DNA from: Diphasiastrum complanatum
Taxonomy: Eukaryota; Streptophyta; Lycopodiopsida; Lycopodiales; Lycopodiaceae
DNA length: 64,000 nt
Direction of reading: 5' to 3'
NCBI GenBank assembly: GCA_029204225.1
Contig: CM055096.1
Span: forward strand, 62,226,957 to 62,290,956
The notes under the pieces are model-generated. The model saw nothing but the letters and a program-made list of their open reading frames with translations. It made no database searches and had not been told where the DNA came from. Shown one piece after another: positions 1 through 11,800 of this stretch (its first letter is position 1; each line of letters starts with the position of its first letter). Made by a program: the position numbers and the translations under genes.

Positions 1-164
1 TTTCAAGCTAGAAATCTTAACAGATCAGCCTCTTATAAGATACGATCGCATGAATGTAAGATTTAAATATAGGCCAAGCGTCAAGAGTACCATTAGATAC
101 AACAGATTGCACACTAGATTTTCCTGAACAACTCTACATTTGAGAGGTAACAATGTCTACCTAC

Positions 165-213
165 AATTGACAGGCTGTGTCTTCGTTCCACTCCATAGCC
201 GTTGATAAGAATA
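165..213 (-). CDS. PIAL: PIAL-like, LLNGxGVExR exon (last in window)
   Basis: One leading base completes Gly, then the exon reads ILINGYGVERRHSLSI. The acceptor is ttgtgcag and the donor is ATT|gtaggt. It matches the highly conserved F-L-L-N-G-K-G-V-E-R-R-x-x-x-S-M motif of PIAL proteins. The gene must continue beyond the left edge with the G-P-Q-x-P-T block and the SP-RING. I could not recognise a further exon in bases 1-164. Confidence 0.84.
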
Positions 214-429
214 CTGCACAAGCCAACACATAATCATGTAAGTAATTGTGCTAAGGGCAACTGTTCATATATGATGATTTCATTCTTCCATAGTGACTAG
301 TGAAATAGAGATGGATGACAGCGTTAGCGTATGCCTTTTGGGAATTGAAGCACAAAATCACCATTCCTATTTCAGCTGCAAAATGGCTTAATATTCTCCA
401 GATCATATTCACATTTTCCAATTCCTTAC

Positions 430-482
430 CCACGATGCACTAGTGGTAAACGAATAGCTGTGACAATTTGGTGTATTATGAA
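430..482 (-). CDS. PIAL: PIAL-like, FVV-type exon
   Basis: After the acceptor aatctcag this exon encodes FIIHQIVTAIRLPLVHR plus GG, and the donor is gtaagg. It takes the place of the F-V-V-R-T ... C-I-V-x-P block that follows the linker ending in Leu. Similarity is moderate, because the Ser/Cys residues usual here are missing. The phases (0 in, 2 out) agree exactly with the strong exons on both sides. The intron that separates it from the previous exon is about 5.5 kb and holds LINE and inverted-repeat insertions. Confidence 0.66.
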
Positions 483-489
483 CTGAGAT

Positions 490-2330
490 TAGTTACAAAA
501 ATAATGAACATAGTTTCTTTTGCTAGAGCTACACTCCATGGATCAGCTTACTGTAACAAAATGCTAAGCACGTTGACAAGGCTAAGTCCATAGCATGCCT
601 ATCCCGCACATCTTGCATTGATAACCAGTGCAAATACACATAAGTTACTGTTGCAAATATTGTTTGCTAAATCCTTAAAGACGCAGCAGTCAGTTTCATT
701 TACTGGGGAATGTCTTCTCTCCTCCTAACGTGTTTCCATCAAAATTCCCATACCCAGACATGCACCTGTTCCCAAAGAACGTTATGTTGCTGGGGAACAT
801 GCATGAGAAACTTTCTGACATGTTCCCACAGCAATCAACTGGACCTTGAGGACCTAATTTCACATGGTCCTTGAGGACTTAATCTTTATAAAGACAATTA
901 TTTTTTTACTACAGGGCCTCTTTGGAGATGCTGATGCCTAACGTGAGTTTAGGATATAGGGTAGCTATTGATTGCAGATAAAACTAAGCGTTAGTGTTTA
1001 ACTTCCAATTATGGTCTTTTCCTCAACAAGATGTGGTGCCGTTTCCCCCACCCCAGAAACGTTTCCATGTTGGGATTTCCAGACACTCACCTGTTACCAT
1101 GTCCAGGAAACCATGCTCAAAACTGGTTAAAGATATTAGAAGTCCATTAACATTGAACATTCCACAATATCATAATAGCAAGGGAGTAATTAGCTTATTC
1201 CTATAGACACACCTGCTAACAAACGCACTGTTCAACCAAAGAGCTATAACAGCGATGTAGCTGAGAAAAGCTATGCAATAAACATGAGCTCCATCTTCTC
1301 AAGTAAAATAACATGGTTTATCATACTAAAATCAATCACTTAAACCAGTAAAAGCTGAATCGGTTCCAGGGAAAAATATAAAGTCATTTCAAGTTTATGC
1401 TCACAAATAGCTTGATGAATCTGGATTGAAATGGGAAATTGTATCCATACTAAACAAGCCAAATTCCCCGGGTTATCAAAGTTCACAAAGTAATAGTACT
1501 ACAAGCTTGAAAATCAACATGTTGATCTAATGCAAAATGCTCAAAAATACATACTTGACATGAGGAGGGGTTATTAGGCATGTTGAGGTGTCAATATTAT
1601 CCTTGCGTATCACAAAAAGATACTGCACACATCCCAATAAACATCAAGTCTGAATCATAAATGCAGAGCACAAGAGTTGCAATTTAGCAAGTTTTCTTCC
1701 TTTATTTAAATACATCATTCAAAATGGTCAGTAGCGCAGTACGTAGCAACCTAGAAGTTCAACGTCAGAGACTATATGCTTAAGGTTACAGAACATAAGA
1801 GCTAACCCAATTTTACAAAACATAGAGCATTGTAAGATAGATAAAGACATTAAGAGCCTTGCGCTGCAATCTCCCAACACAAAAGATTTAAACAATCTAT
1901 TCATACCTAAAATTTTGGTTTCATGTTTTTGCCTCCCCCCCTTCACATAGATTTGAAACTTTTTCATACCATCATAACCCGTAAATGCATAAGTAGATAA
2001 AATGTGCATCCAATAAGCACAAATTGTATTTGTAACTCCATAGGTACCTGCTTTTAAGGCTAAAGCCTAGCATTTCAGAGTACTTCTATCAAAGTGAGTA
2101 AACATAACTTTTTATATTTATTACATAGAAATTAATTTTTTGTTCATTCTGTACATGCACTACATCAGCACACATGTAGAGAGAGGACATAAAATTAGGA
2201 AGCCAATTTCAAATAAACTCACATAAATTTTGGAGATGGCATACAAAATGTTCAAATTTCCACAGTCTCTCCAGATCTACCAATGAGGCATAACCCTTCT
2301 ATACCCAGGAAACGGCTGCTTGTCTCATGC
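490..2330. other. Intron sequence, no gene seen
   Basis: This is AT-rich sequence inside the PIAL-like gene with no convincing coding block. Between about 720 and 1,120 there are loosely related TTCCCAT/TTTCCAT-containing segments on both strands, possibly decayed repeats. Nothing else was recognised. Confidence 0.5.
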
Positions 2331-2339
2331 TAAAAGTAG

Positions 2340-2500
2340 GACCCGAGAATAAATATGTGTAAGAATCAACAACCCCAAGTGGCTGACCATCCCATAACAG
2401 TTCCTATCGCATGATGAAGGACCTGGAGGTGTTGAACACCATAACCTTGGACTTAACAACATTCACCGACAAACCCCACCACAGAAGGAAAGTAAAACGT
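2340..2500 (-). mobile_element. LINE fragment, RT thumb region (continuation of 3,706-5,508)
   Basis: The minus strand reads WGLSVNVVKSKVMVFNTSR, a stop, then DGQPLG and SYTYL. These are the residues that follow the catalytic YADD block in this LINE family. The fragment begins almost exactly where the copy at 3,706-5,508 breaks off after LDALL, so the two are one element interrupted by an insertion of about 1.2 kb. Confidence 0.75.
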
Positions 2501-2552
2501 CTCCCACGACTTCCAATCCGAATAGAGCTCCAAGAACACAATGGGGAAGTGC

Positions 2553-3515
2553 AATGGACGAAACCGACCCAACCAATCCTAGATCTCCTCTGATCTAGCC
2601 CCCGAGTGCATGGGAGTTTGGCATGGACTGATAGTACACTTACATGTTGATTCAGTGTGTGGGAAGACGAGCGTGCACATATGAGAATAATCTCACTATG
2701 ACCCAGTACATACACATATGTCCTTATCTGGCAGATTCCTCCAAAATCCACGTACGTTACTCTCAAATCTCACTGAGAATCTTGTAACTTAGCTACAAAA
2801 GAATTTTATCTCTCATGAGTAAATAACATATCTGGGAAATCTCTGAGACTGGGAACACATCCTCTCTCACAAGTTTTCCAGCCCACTTACAACTTAGTAT
2901 CAAAATTTCCTTCAATCAACCCCTCCCTGATCCTAGTATTCCAACTAAGATTAGGTTGATTTAACACAGACATCCCAATGATCAAATTCACTTCTATCCC
3001 TCACAAAACCTAGGATTAGTGACTTCTGATCTTACACAGTACTACTTATAATGGTTTCCAATTTCAATCCATTTCTAATTCCAGATTGTTCCACACAATC
3101 CCTAGAGAATTTCTCTCATCCAAAATCTGTGCAACTGATAGGTCCCTTAATAGAATCTTACTCATCACTTCACCCCTCCTTTAGAAGAATTTTCAATTCT
3201 TATAAAAATTTGCTAGAGAGATGACAAATGAAAATATCAAAATCGTGAAAAGTCAATAATAAGTACCTTCCAAATAGGATTCACTCTATTATACACAGAA
3301 CTTCTCTTCCAGATATTCTCAACACGAGTGCAATGACTATCATCTATTTGAGATCTATCTATGCATAAGAGACAGTTCGGGACTAAGAAATTGAAATACC
3401 AACAACCTGAAACATTCCAAATTCCAAGCCTTATCTAAGTAGGAATTCACATGACATGGCTCAGGGGCTAGATCCAGGATTGATCTAGGATTGGTTGGGT
3501 GGTTTTGCTCCTACA
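2553..3515. mobile_element. Insertion bounded by ~45-bp inverted repeats
   Basis: The segment 2,557-2,604 (core CCCAACCAATCCTAGATC ... GATCTAGCCCC) and the segment 3,466-3,513 (core GGGGCTAGATC ... GATCTAGGATTGGTTGGG) are near-perfect reverse complements. They lie inside the gap that splits the flanking LINE. No transposase is readable in the roughly 860 bp between them. A MITE-like DNA element or another snap-back insertion would fit. The exact ends and the target duplication were not resolved, and some extra sequence lies between the arms and the LINE edges. Confidence 0.5.
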
Positions 3516-3705
3516 TGTCACGTACATGCACTACTCCATATGTCTCAATTAGAGTGTTTGGGTCCTCTCAAGGTCATTAGTCACAAATAGGCCTCAACAT
3601 GAAATTAAATCTCGGCATGGCTAACAAACTCAAATACTGAAGAGCCGGTCTACCATATTAGGACTATTCCATGTCCTTAACAGTCCTACTCGACTATTAT
3701 CTAAA

Positions 3706-5508
3706 TTAGGCTCGGCCCCTACGTCCAAGACAACCCGTAATGGTCCAAACCCCCATTAGCGCCGTAACAGAAAGAAGAGCATCAAGGTGTTGTTGTAGGC
3801 CCGCCTTGGTCCTCGAAAGTAAAACTACATCATCAGCATACAGTAGGATAGCACTAATGAGATCGCCCAATGTACATCCCTCCCCTCCATCACTTTGTAT
3901 AACCTGCTCCAACTCATCCATGTAGAGACCAGAGAGTGTAGGCGAAAGTGGGCAACCCTGCTTGACCCCAATATATAACTCCCGAGACTCGGATCTGGCC
4001 AATAACTCACCTGTATGATGCTATTACTGCTTGTATGGTATCCTCCTGGAAGCCTCGATCACGAAGCCTCTGTATCAATAGATGCTTGGGCACGGAATCA
4101 AAGGCCTTGCGGAAATCCACAAAGCAACAATATACACGCTCTCTCTTGGCCTTAGCCTCCTCAATAATGGATCTCAATGTGAAGACATGATCGGATGTAG
4201 TATATCTTGCTGGTCTGAAACCGGCCTTTGGCCAATGGCATGGAGTGATCTGGAATCTATCTCTGCACTGATCTCTGACTCTAGAATAGAACCATAGACT
4301 TTGGCAAAGAGGTGGCTGATCATAATGGTGCGATAGTTGTCAACTTTCATAGGATCACAACCTTTGTGGATAGGGTGGATAAGGTTTGTGGACCATGGAG
4401 AAGGGAAACCAAAAGTAACAACTAGATTGAATAAGACAAAGAGGAAGGGTGAGAGGATGTCAGGAGCATACTTTAGAAGTTCAACCTCTAGTTGGTCAAT
4501 ATCTTTGGCTTTATGTGAGTGGAGTCATGTGATGGCCTCTTCTACAAGGTTGGTAGTCAATATGTCAAAAGAGTCCGTGGATCGAGGAGTGGAAAGAGGG
4601 GGTGTGTCCGAGATTGTGTACAATGATGTGGCATATGCTACCCAACCCTGAGGTCTGTAATCCGTGGTGGAGGTGATCGTCGGAGGAACTTCTCCCAGAA
4701 AGAACCCGAGGAAGAACTAAAGAGGAGATCCATCATCTTCTTACCTTGGCCAATCTCATACGCAATTTTCTTTCTTCGGGTAGTTCTACGGTAGACATGG
4801 GATATGTCAAGGTCATATAGGGAAGATGGGATCGAGCATATATTAGGTTCTGATGGCGGTGGGGGGAAAGATGGGATCGAGCATATATTAGGTTCTGATA
4901 GAGGTGGGGGGAAGATGGGATCAAGCATATATTAGGTTCTGATGGAGGTGGGTGCATTCCTTATCATACCAAGGGTTATGAGGTCTATGGCATTGATGCC
5001 GCGGGGGTGGGATAGCAATGGAAGCTACAGTATGGATGGCCTGGACAAGAAAGAGAGATTGTTCCTCTAAAGTATGCTCATGAGAGAAGTGGGTAAGGAG
5101 ATCGGAGAGGGCTTCTCTGTATGGGGGGTGTTATGTGGGGTGCAACAATATGCAGGTTTCACAATGGGGATTGAAGGGCGAGTCTGTGTGGTGGGGAGAT
5201 GGCCGACAGAGAGCGAAAGGTATGAGTGATCAGAGAGAGTGGTGCGGTGAACAGAGAGGGATGAAATGGAGGGAAGGAGGGATGGTGATCCCATGAAATA
5301 GTCAACAACATTGTGTCCTTGACTATGTGGAAAGCAAGTGTAGTTGCCTGAACCCGGCAGCTGAAGTATGCCATTAAAAGTAGCCAATCCATGAGCCTCG
5401 CCCAACTGAAGCATCTGCGCCCCATATGATGTAACTAGACCCTTTGCATATGCCGATCGTCATCTAAGACCAAGATCATCCCAATCTAGTGCATGTATCC
5501 GTTGTGGA
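3706..5508 (-). mobile_element. LINE fragment: endonuclease C-terminus and RT up to YADD
   Basis: This is a degenerate minus-strand LINE copy. Near 5,100-5,500 it has endonuclease residues: QLGEAHGLATFNG, a VVDYFMGSPS block, and SDHSYLS with the Asp-His pair kept. Near 3,706-4,000 it has RT residues: GVKQGCPLSPTLSGLYMDEL and LLYADDVVLLS. Frameshifts and stops break the frame throughout. The interval 4,640-4,960 contains a short tandem repeat of a segment that includes GATCGAGCATATATTAGG. The 5' end is lost next to a (GA)n run at 5,515. Confidence 0.8.
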
Positions 5509-5514
5509 TCATCT

Positions 5515-5712
5515 AGAGAGAGAGAGAGAGAGAGAGAGTAAAATTTACGAGTTATTACATTTTTATAAAATATGTAAAATTTAAATTGGAAAAATCTAGA
5601 TTGTTGCATGTTGAATGTTTTGAGTTCATAGCTTTATAATTTCATTATTTGTTTCATGATTCATCTATAATTTGACATCACTTTCAGGTCTACTATTTTA
5701 AAGTTCAAACGC
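5515..5712 (+). repeat. Dispersed repeat R1, copy 1, with (GA)n edge
   Basis: A (GA)n run (5,515-5,538) is followed by about 170 bp that starts TAAAATTTACGAGTTATTAC. The same unit occurs in reverse orientation at 49,517-49,788, also bordered by its (GA)n/(CT)n run. Matching landmarks include ATTGTTGMATGTTTTGAG, GTTTCATGATTCATCTA and TTTTAAAGTTCAAAC. No coding capacity is seen. A SINE or other short non-autonomous repeat is plausible. Confidence 0.7.
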
Positions 5713-5956
5713 TATATTAATATGCACACATAATATGAAAACTTTAGATGAGGGAACAAAACAAAATCAAACATTTCCTTCCGAAACATAGTACCATAAG
5801 AGCTTGTCAAACGAATTCCTAGCTTCAAATAATAATACGTTGTGGGAGGAATAAGATTTCCAAGGATTAAAAAATATATAAAAATGAAAAAATGAAAGCA
5901 ATCATGTCCATCATCCAACCACACTTGCAAAAAAGGATTATTATCTAGCTGCTTAC

Positions 5957-6022
5957 CAAACGTTCTTCGGGAGTAGGTTGTTGACATATCTGAAAATCAC
6001 TCGTTAAAACTTCATATCCAGG
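5957..6022 (-). CDS. PIAL: PIAL-like, PGYE-motif exon
   Basis: This 66-bp exon of 22 codons starts at Pro and reads GYEVLTSDFQICQQPTPEE, ending in Arg-Leu. The acceptor ctcttacag and the donor TTG|gtaagc are both strong. In PIAL proteins the P-G-Y-E-x-x-x-x-D-F-x-I block follows directly after S-x-E-x-K, which is the end of the previous exon here. Both ends are in phase 0. Confidence 0.86.
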
Positions 6023-7380
6023 CTGTAAGAGACAGACAGATCTTTTCAGAAACAAGTAAACTGCAGCTAAAGAGAAATTTGAATGCACAGCACAATTTAC
6101 GTGAATCAGAATTGTGAACATGCATGATGGATACAAATCATCTTTACGCATTCTCTCATGAGATAAAATACATAGAATCATAGTGAAAAGATTACAAGAC
6201 TTATAAAAGGTTAGCAAAAATGCTTAGCAACAAATGGTTTCTCAACTTCTAGGCAACGTAAGTTTTGAGCAAAACAACAGAGATATACCCTATTGAAGTT
6301 GCAAGAGAATGCTAATATATCAATTGAGGCAATGGAGGACATCGTCAATGACAATCTTATATTGAACCATAAACATCGATAAAACCTAATAAGTCGTATT
6401 TGCTGATGATTCTATACATGAAAACATGCTCATATATCAGCTCTATATATGGCCTGATAGTAGCTACTGTCATGTCAGCTTTGACATACAACAAAAAGCC
6501 TTGTATGTAAAAGAAACACAATTGAAATTAGAAGCCAATAAAGTATGAAAATGAGCTTTGCACACATTTTAGAACTTGAAGCAGAGTCTCCAAAATACTG
6601 ATTAGGAATAACCTGTCAGAACCAGCTTCGGTAGAGGCTCAGAAATATTTGTTCCATACCATATGGAACAAAACATGTTCTGCATGTAAAGAAATTAGAT
6701 ATAGATAATGATTATTTGAGTTAGAATTGATAAATAAATAAGACCATTCCATACGGAGCATGGGACTTTTTTCCACATTCCATATATATTCCATGCAGCA
6801 TTTGGAACAAGGTTGTTCCATGCCAGGGAACTTTTGCTAGAACCTCAATTGCCCATTCTGGAACGAGCAAAAAAAAAATCTCTTTCAGGACGTACTAAAA
6901 AAGTTAAATTCTTTTTTCAGTTCTAAATCTGCTAGGGGTAGATGCACGATCCGAAATGGAATCCATTCTGAAATTCATCTCATAGAAGCATGTTCTGTAC
7001 CTATTGTTCCCTACGTGCAGAACGTAATACCTAGTTTTGCTAGTTACGAGATACATAGTTCTAGCGCACCATAATACGTAAAACCTTTTGCGGTTTCCGC
7101 TGATTTCAGTGCTAAGGGTTGAGGCAGCAAGGCACCTGATTATTGAGGCAGCTTAGGCTAGAACTTAGGTACTTTCAATAGGATCATTTAAAGATCTAGA
7201 ATGACAAGGGGGAGAAGTGGGTATGAAATGCTAAAATTTTGATGAATGATTACATTTGACATCATTAGATTATTTCTCACATACATAAGAATGATCTAAA
7301 TCACTGCTGCATGCTCCTAGAACATTGGGATGCCAAGACAGTTTGGGTAGCACATATATCTTACAGCTCACAAAATCAAA
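6023..7380. other. Intron sequence, no gene seen
   Basis: This is AT-rich intron of the PIAL-like gene. Between about 6,640 and 6,830 it holds several TTCCAT/ATGGAA words, including a palindrome around GTTCCATACCATATGGAAC. No open coding block or element edge was recognised. Confidence 0.45.
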
Positions 7381-7385
7381 ACAGA

Positions 7386-7772
7386 GAGAGTTACGGACTA
7401 CTAGATACAGGCCTACTGGGCTACTCTACATATATTCCGCAGGCCTCTTTACATTTACTATTGGTTATGTATATTTTTGGTTACGCATTTTATATTAGTC
7501 ATGTACAGGCCCCAGAGCCTTTTTATATGCTTATGACCCGCACTGCCTTTTTTATGACATTGACTGGCCTTGGGCCCTGATTATATGGTTATATGTGGAG
7601 TGGGGGCCCGTAGGAGGGCGCACTATTTTCCCTCCACATTTTGCCTCCCTTTACTTTTGAATTCCTATTTTAGGGTTCATTGGTAGGGTATTTATAGGGG
7701 CATTTGTACACTCATTTTTCAGATTATTGATTGGTATTGCTTGGGCTCTTTGTGGGAGAACCTACTGTCTTG
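7386..7772 (+). repeat. 5' LTR remnant of the gypsy element
   Basis: This matches 9,907-10,310 almost base for base: GAGTTACGGACTAC, then ACAGGCCTA, later GGAGGGCGCACTA and AGGGTATTTATAGGGGCATT. The left end lacks the first ~20 bases present in the right copy. The right end stops at CCTACTGTCTTG, where RNase H coding sequence begins at once. The LTR is therefore fused to the pol 3' half, with gag, protease and most of RT deleted. Confidence 0.8.
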
Positions 7773-9834
7773 GTCTTGCTATCCATCTTCGTAAACCAGT
7801 TGCTCATTTTGCCACTCTTGCATCTACTTTGCATGCTCTGTTGAAAAAGGAAACTTCGTTTGCTTGGACTCCCGCATGTCAATCAGCTTTTGATACTTTG
7901 AAGGTTAAGCTTACCATTGCCCCTGTTTTATGTCTTCCAGATTTTTCCCAGCGTTTTGCTGTTGAGACTGATGCTAGTTCCACAGGATTAGGTGCTTTGT
8001 TACGTCAGCGTCAGTGTGTTATTGCATATGAATCCCGTCGTCTTCGTTCGTATGAGCAGCGCTATTCCACTCATGAAAAAGAGTTGCTCGCTATCATTTT
8101 TGCTTTAAAGAACTGGCGTCATTATCTGTATCGTGTTCTGTTTGATGTTTTTACTGATCGCCAGTAACTTCGTTATTTGTATACACAAAAGGATCTTAGT
8201 GATCGTCAGTACCGTTGGCTTCAGTTTTTACAATCCTTTCATTTTGATATTCATTATAAGCCTGGTAAAAGTAACGCTGCTGCTGATGCTTTGTCTCGTT
8301 TACCTGCTCTTACTTACAGTCTTGTTATGTCTCCCCACTCTTGGTATGATGATCTTCCTCAGGCTTATGCCACATGTCCAGACTTTCGTGATGTTATGTC
8401 GTCTGCCTCTCGTCCTTCCTCTCACCCTCACCAGGTTTATTCCATTGTTAATCATTGTTTGTTTCACTATGGTTCGTTATGTATTCCCAGCACTCTCGAC
8501 ATATGTCCACAGCTCCTTGATGCCCATTCCTCTCCTGTTGGTGGCCATTTTGGTTTTCAGAAGTCCTTGTTCCGTTTGAAAGAACATTTTTATTGGCCTT
8601 CCATGAAGCGTGAGCATTCCCACCTTATTCATACTTGTGATTTTTGCCTTCGTAACAAGTATTCCCGTGAAAACCTGGTGGTCTCCTTCAAAGTTGGCCT
8701 ATTCCTTCCACTGATATATCTATGGACTTCATTTTAGGTCTTCCCCGTACTCAGCGTGGTCATGACTCTTGTTTGCTAGTAGTTGATAGGTTTTCTAAAC
8801 AAGCTCATTTCATACCAGTCAGACGTACTATTACAGCAGAGCAGTGTGGTCGTATATTTATTTCTGAGATTTTCCGCTTACATGGTCTCCCATGATCTAT
8901 ACTTACTGATCAGGATACCAAGTTTACATCACGTTTTTGGACAGAGCTTATGCGTATCTTGGATGTTAGGATACTTATGGACACTGCTTATCATTCTTCT
9001 GCGGATGGTCAGTCTGAGGTTATTAACTGGGTATTGGAGGATTATTTACGACATTATGTTTCTCCTTCTGGTCGTGATTGGGATCAGCATTTATGTTTGG
9101 CTGAGTATAGCTATAACAGTTCTATTAGTTCCAGCACAGGTGTTTCTCCTTTCCTGCTTGCTCATGGATACTCACCAGTTCTACCCGATATACCTGCTCC
9201 TCCAGATGATGCACCTGTTACTATTTCATCTTATCTTTCGAGTGCTGGAGAGATTATTACTAGAGCTGCTACTCATTTACAGCATATTCAGCAGCGGTAT
9301 AGGACCATTGTTGATCGTCATCGGCGCCATGTTGAGTTTGCAGAGGGAGATACTGTTTTTCTCCGGTTACGCTTTGCTTGCCATCGTTTTGTACAGGGTC
9401 TTGCTTCTACTGAGAAGCTTGCGCCGCGCTATTATGGGCCTTTTCAGATTCTTGAGCGCCTCAGTCCAGTTACATATCGTCTTGAGTTACCTGTTGCTAC
9501 TCGGGCTTGTGATATCTTTCATGTCAGTTTATTACGTGCTGCTATTGAGGATGATGCTCCTCGAGATTCCTCATTTCCTACAGATCCAAAGCTTTTTCCA
9601 TTCCTGCCAGCTGCTATTTTACACGTGCGCTTATTGCATAGTCGTCGCCATCGGCAGGTTCAGTTTTTGGTCCAGTGGGATGGTCGTCCTATTGAGGAGG
9701 CTACTTGGGAGCCCATTGATGTTTTTTATCATACCCCTATCCTGGCTGATCAGGCTCGATCACTTGCAGCTACCATTGCTTCTCGGGATGCTCCGGCTTC
9801 TCTTGATGTTCCTTTCTCAGATGGGATATCTTGA
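7773..9834 (+). mobile_element. Ty3/gypsy chromovirus pol 3' half: RNase H, integrase, chromodomain
   Basis: The plus strand encodes the end of RT and RNase H (ETDASSTGLGALL, STHEKELLAIIFALKNWRHY), then the integrase HHCC region (about 8,515-8,670, ending CDFC). The integrase core follows: VVDRFSKQAHFIPV, LTDQDTKFTSRFW, SSADGQSEVINWVLEDYL, giving D-D-E. A C-terminal chromodomain (QFLVQWDGRPIEEATWEP, about 9,655-9,725) marks the chromovirus lineage. The frame is broken by a TAA at about 8,165 (after FTDRQ), a frameshift near 8,680 and a TGA at about 8,895. The stretch from about 8,950 to 9,834 is still open for 294 codons. It is inactive as it stands and lies within an intron of the PIAL-like gene. 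Confidence 0.88.
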
Positions 9835-9890
9835 TGCAGTATTTTTCTCTGGCACTGGTTCTTATCTTATTTTGCCTACATTGGGGGCAA

Positions 9891-10315
9891 TGTTCTTTAT
9901 AGCCAGGGAGAGTTACGGACTACAGGATACAGGCCTATTGGGCTACTCTGCATATATTCCGCAGGCCTCTTTACATTTACTGTTGGTTATGTATATTTCT
10001 GGTTACGCATTTTATATTAGTCATGTACAGGCCCCAAAGCCTTTTTATATGCTTATGACCCGCATTGGGTCCTTTTTTATGACATTGACTGGCCTTGGGC
10101 CCTTATTATATGGTTATATGTGGAGTGGGGGGCCGTAGGAGGGCGCACTAGTTTTCCTCCACATTTTGCCTCCCTTTACTTTTGAATTCCTATTTCAGGG
10201 TTCATTGGTAGGGTATTTATAGGGGCATTTGTACACTCATTTTTTAGATTATTGATTGGTATTGCTTGGGCTCTTCGTGGGAGAACCTACTGTCTTGTCT
10301 ATTGCTTGTAGGGCT
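9891..10315 (+). repeat. 3' LTR of the gypsy chromovirus derivative
   Basis: This begins with TGTTC after a GGGGGCAA polypurine-like run that follows the pol stop. It contains the same landmarks as 7,386-7,772 and ends near CTACTGTCTTG. The 3' edge is not certain. Confidence 0.75.
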
Positions 10316-10319
10316 TTAG

Positions 10320-11394
10320 TCTATTGCCGTCTTTTATGCTTCATTGATTCAACACCTGAGATTTTGATCATAACTGAGAGCAACTATATTAAGTGATATT
10401 CATCTGACCCTTGATTCAAAGGGACAAGCTTATAGAAAATGAGCCTCGAAAAGGATGCTTCCTGGAATATGATTTCACCATAGTCTATTGTTGATGCAAT
10501 GGCACCTCCTCAACTTCAAGGCTCAATCCTCTTGAAGCTATAATGGTCTAACTCTCTAGCCTGAGAGGCATGCAGCTTCTGACTAAGAGAGCAAGATTAG
10601 GCCAAAATTGACAAAGACATAACATATATTGTGTAAATTCCTTGAGGGACATGCTACTGCCCCTGAGATAACAAATGAGGCCTGCAATCATCATAGCCAC
10701 AAAATCTTAGACCATCAAATCCATCATCCATAGCACAGACCAGATCCTACAGCCTCCCAGCTCGCTGCTTCAGCACCCAAGAGGAGGTGCAAGTCACGTG
10801 CACGCACATACATCCACGTTAGCAATCCATACATTTATGCAAATATCAACTTACTGACTTTTTCGCACTGTCGGGAAGACTGGTCGTGATGAGGGCTAAC
10901 ACTATCAAGCAAAGCCAATCAAATGAAGTTGTCCCTACCTCATAAGAAAACAAAGAAGTATTTCAAATAGCAAAGTTTAGAACAAACATTCTGTTTAAAC
11001 CACATCCAATAATGAAAAACGGCAAAACTATCACCGAAAGAAAGCATTTACAGAAACAAAAGGCAGCAAGGACAACAGGAAATAAACTTTGTTAAAGAGT
11101 ATTATTCACAACCAGCACAGCAATGGAACTACTAGCACAACAATGTTGCACTGCCATTTCTGGGAGAACGTACATCAACTTTGTCAAAGTTACAAGTCGA
11201 TTCAAATCAAGTAGATTGGCTCAAGCAATTCTGAAATTTCAGGGGAAAAAAAACGAGGGAAAATATGAATTTTCTAGAGAAAAGGTCCTACATAATATGA
11301 TTCAGATGGCAAATCGATTCGATGTGATGCTTTGTTACTATGAATTTTGTCAAAACATGTGACTTAAAGATTCCCTTAAAAGTCTACAGACAAC
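10320..11394. other. Intron sequence, no gene seen
   Basis: This is unique AT-rich sequence between the gypsy element and the FYP-motif exon. I saw no coding block, RNA gene or repeat edge in it. Confidence 0.45.
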
Positions 11395-11446
11395 CTTTGC
11401 TTCAACTGAGAGAATGATCTTTTTAATCTTTATCCTTGGAAAATAC
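11395..11446 (-). CDS. PIAL: PIAL-like, FYP-motif exon
   Basis: After one leading base this exon encodes YFPRIKIKKIILSVEAK. It is framed by a tttttgtag acceptor and an AAG|gttgtc donor. It corresponds closely to the conserved R-F-Y-P-R-x-K-x-x-x-I-x-x-S-x-E-x-K block of PIAL proteins. The Arg codon is split across the upstream junction and the 3' end is in phase 0. The upstream intron is 127 bp. The downstream intron is about 5.4 kb and contains the gypsy element at 7.4-10.3 kb. Confidence 0.85.
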
Positions 11447-11573
11447 CTACAAAAACCATGGCAAATAGACAAATTAGCTTCACCATGCGACAGAGATAAC
11501 TTGTAAGTATAGCAAGATGAAAACGATAGTAACAGAGTCAAACAAGGAGCATAGAAAGATGAGCATTGAAGAC

Positions 11574-11701
11574 CTGCAGAGGATACTACAAAGAAGATTG
11601 CCAACTGGAGAAGCAACAGTCGAGGGTGATTCTTCATTGAGTAGAATTTGACCTTGTTCATGTTCAGTTTCCTTCTTATCATCACCTATCTGGTCAAAAA
11701 G
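11574..11701 (-). CDS. PIAL: PIAL-like, acidic linker exon
   Basis: This exon encodes 42 residues plus two bases. It begins LFDQIGDDKKETEHE, passes through an acidic and Ser-rich linker and ends NLLCSILC. The acceptor is tttcctcag and the donor is GCAG|gtcttc. The last segment aligns with the helix before the F-Y-P-R motif of PIAL proteins, and its terminal AG joins G of the next exon to make Arg, as expected. The linker is longer than I remember for the Arabidopsis proteins. Confidence 0.75.
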
Positions 11702-11800
11702 CTGAGGAAACAGCACATCAACAAGGATATAAATCAGACAAATTGAGTTCATTATGACTATCTTCAAATTCCAAGTTGTCACAGGAATATTTTCACGTAC
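11702..11800 (-). other. 99-bp in-frame intron without stops
   Basis: The donor CTA|gtacgt and the acceptor tttcctcag bracket exactly 99 bp, which stay open in the flanking frame (33 codons, hydrophobic). Spliced, the protein length between the GWF and FYP motifs comes closer to PIAL proteins. Retained, it would add a 33-residue hydrophobic insert. It has the form of an exitron. Confidence 0.6.

Noticed and set aside
1-164. Possible next PIAL-like exon after an atgtag or ttgttcag acceptor
   Set aside because: Neither reading shows the G-P-Q-x-P-T or L-L-x-Y-G pattern expected after the S-M block.
720-1120. Shared TTCCCAT/TTTCCAT words with 6,640-6,880 as a repeat family
   Set aside because: The words are short and scattered on both strands; no alignable unit could be defined by eye.
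8783-10138. 451-codon plus-strand ORF rich in Leu/Val/Ile
   Set aside because: It overlaps the integrase-chromodomain reading frame and is its out-of-frame shadow; no independent motif was seen.
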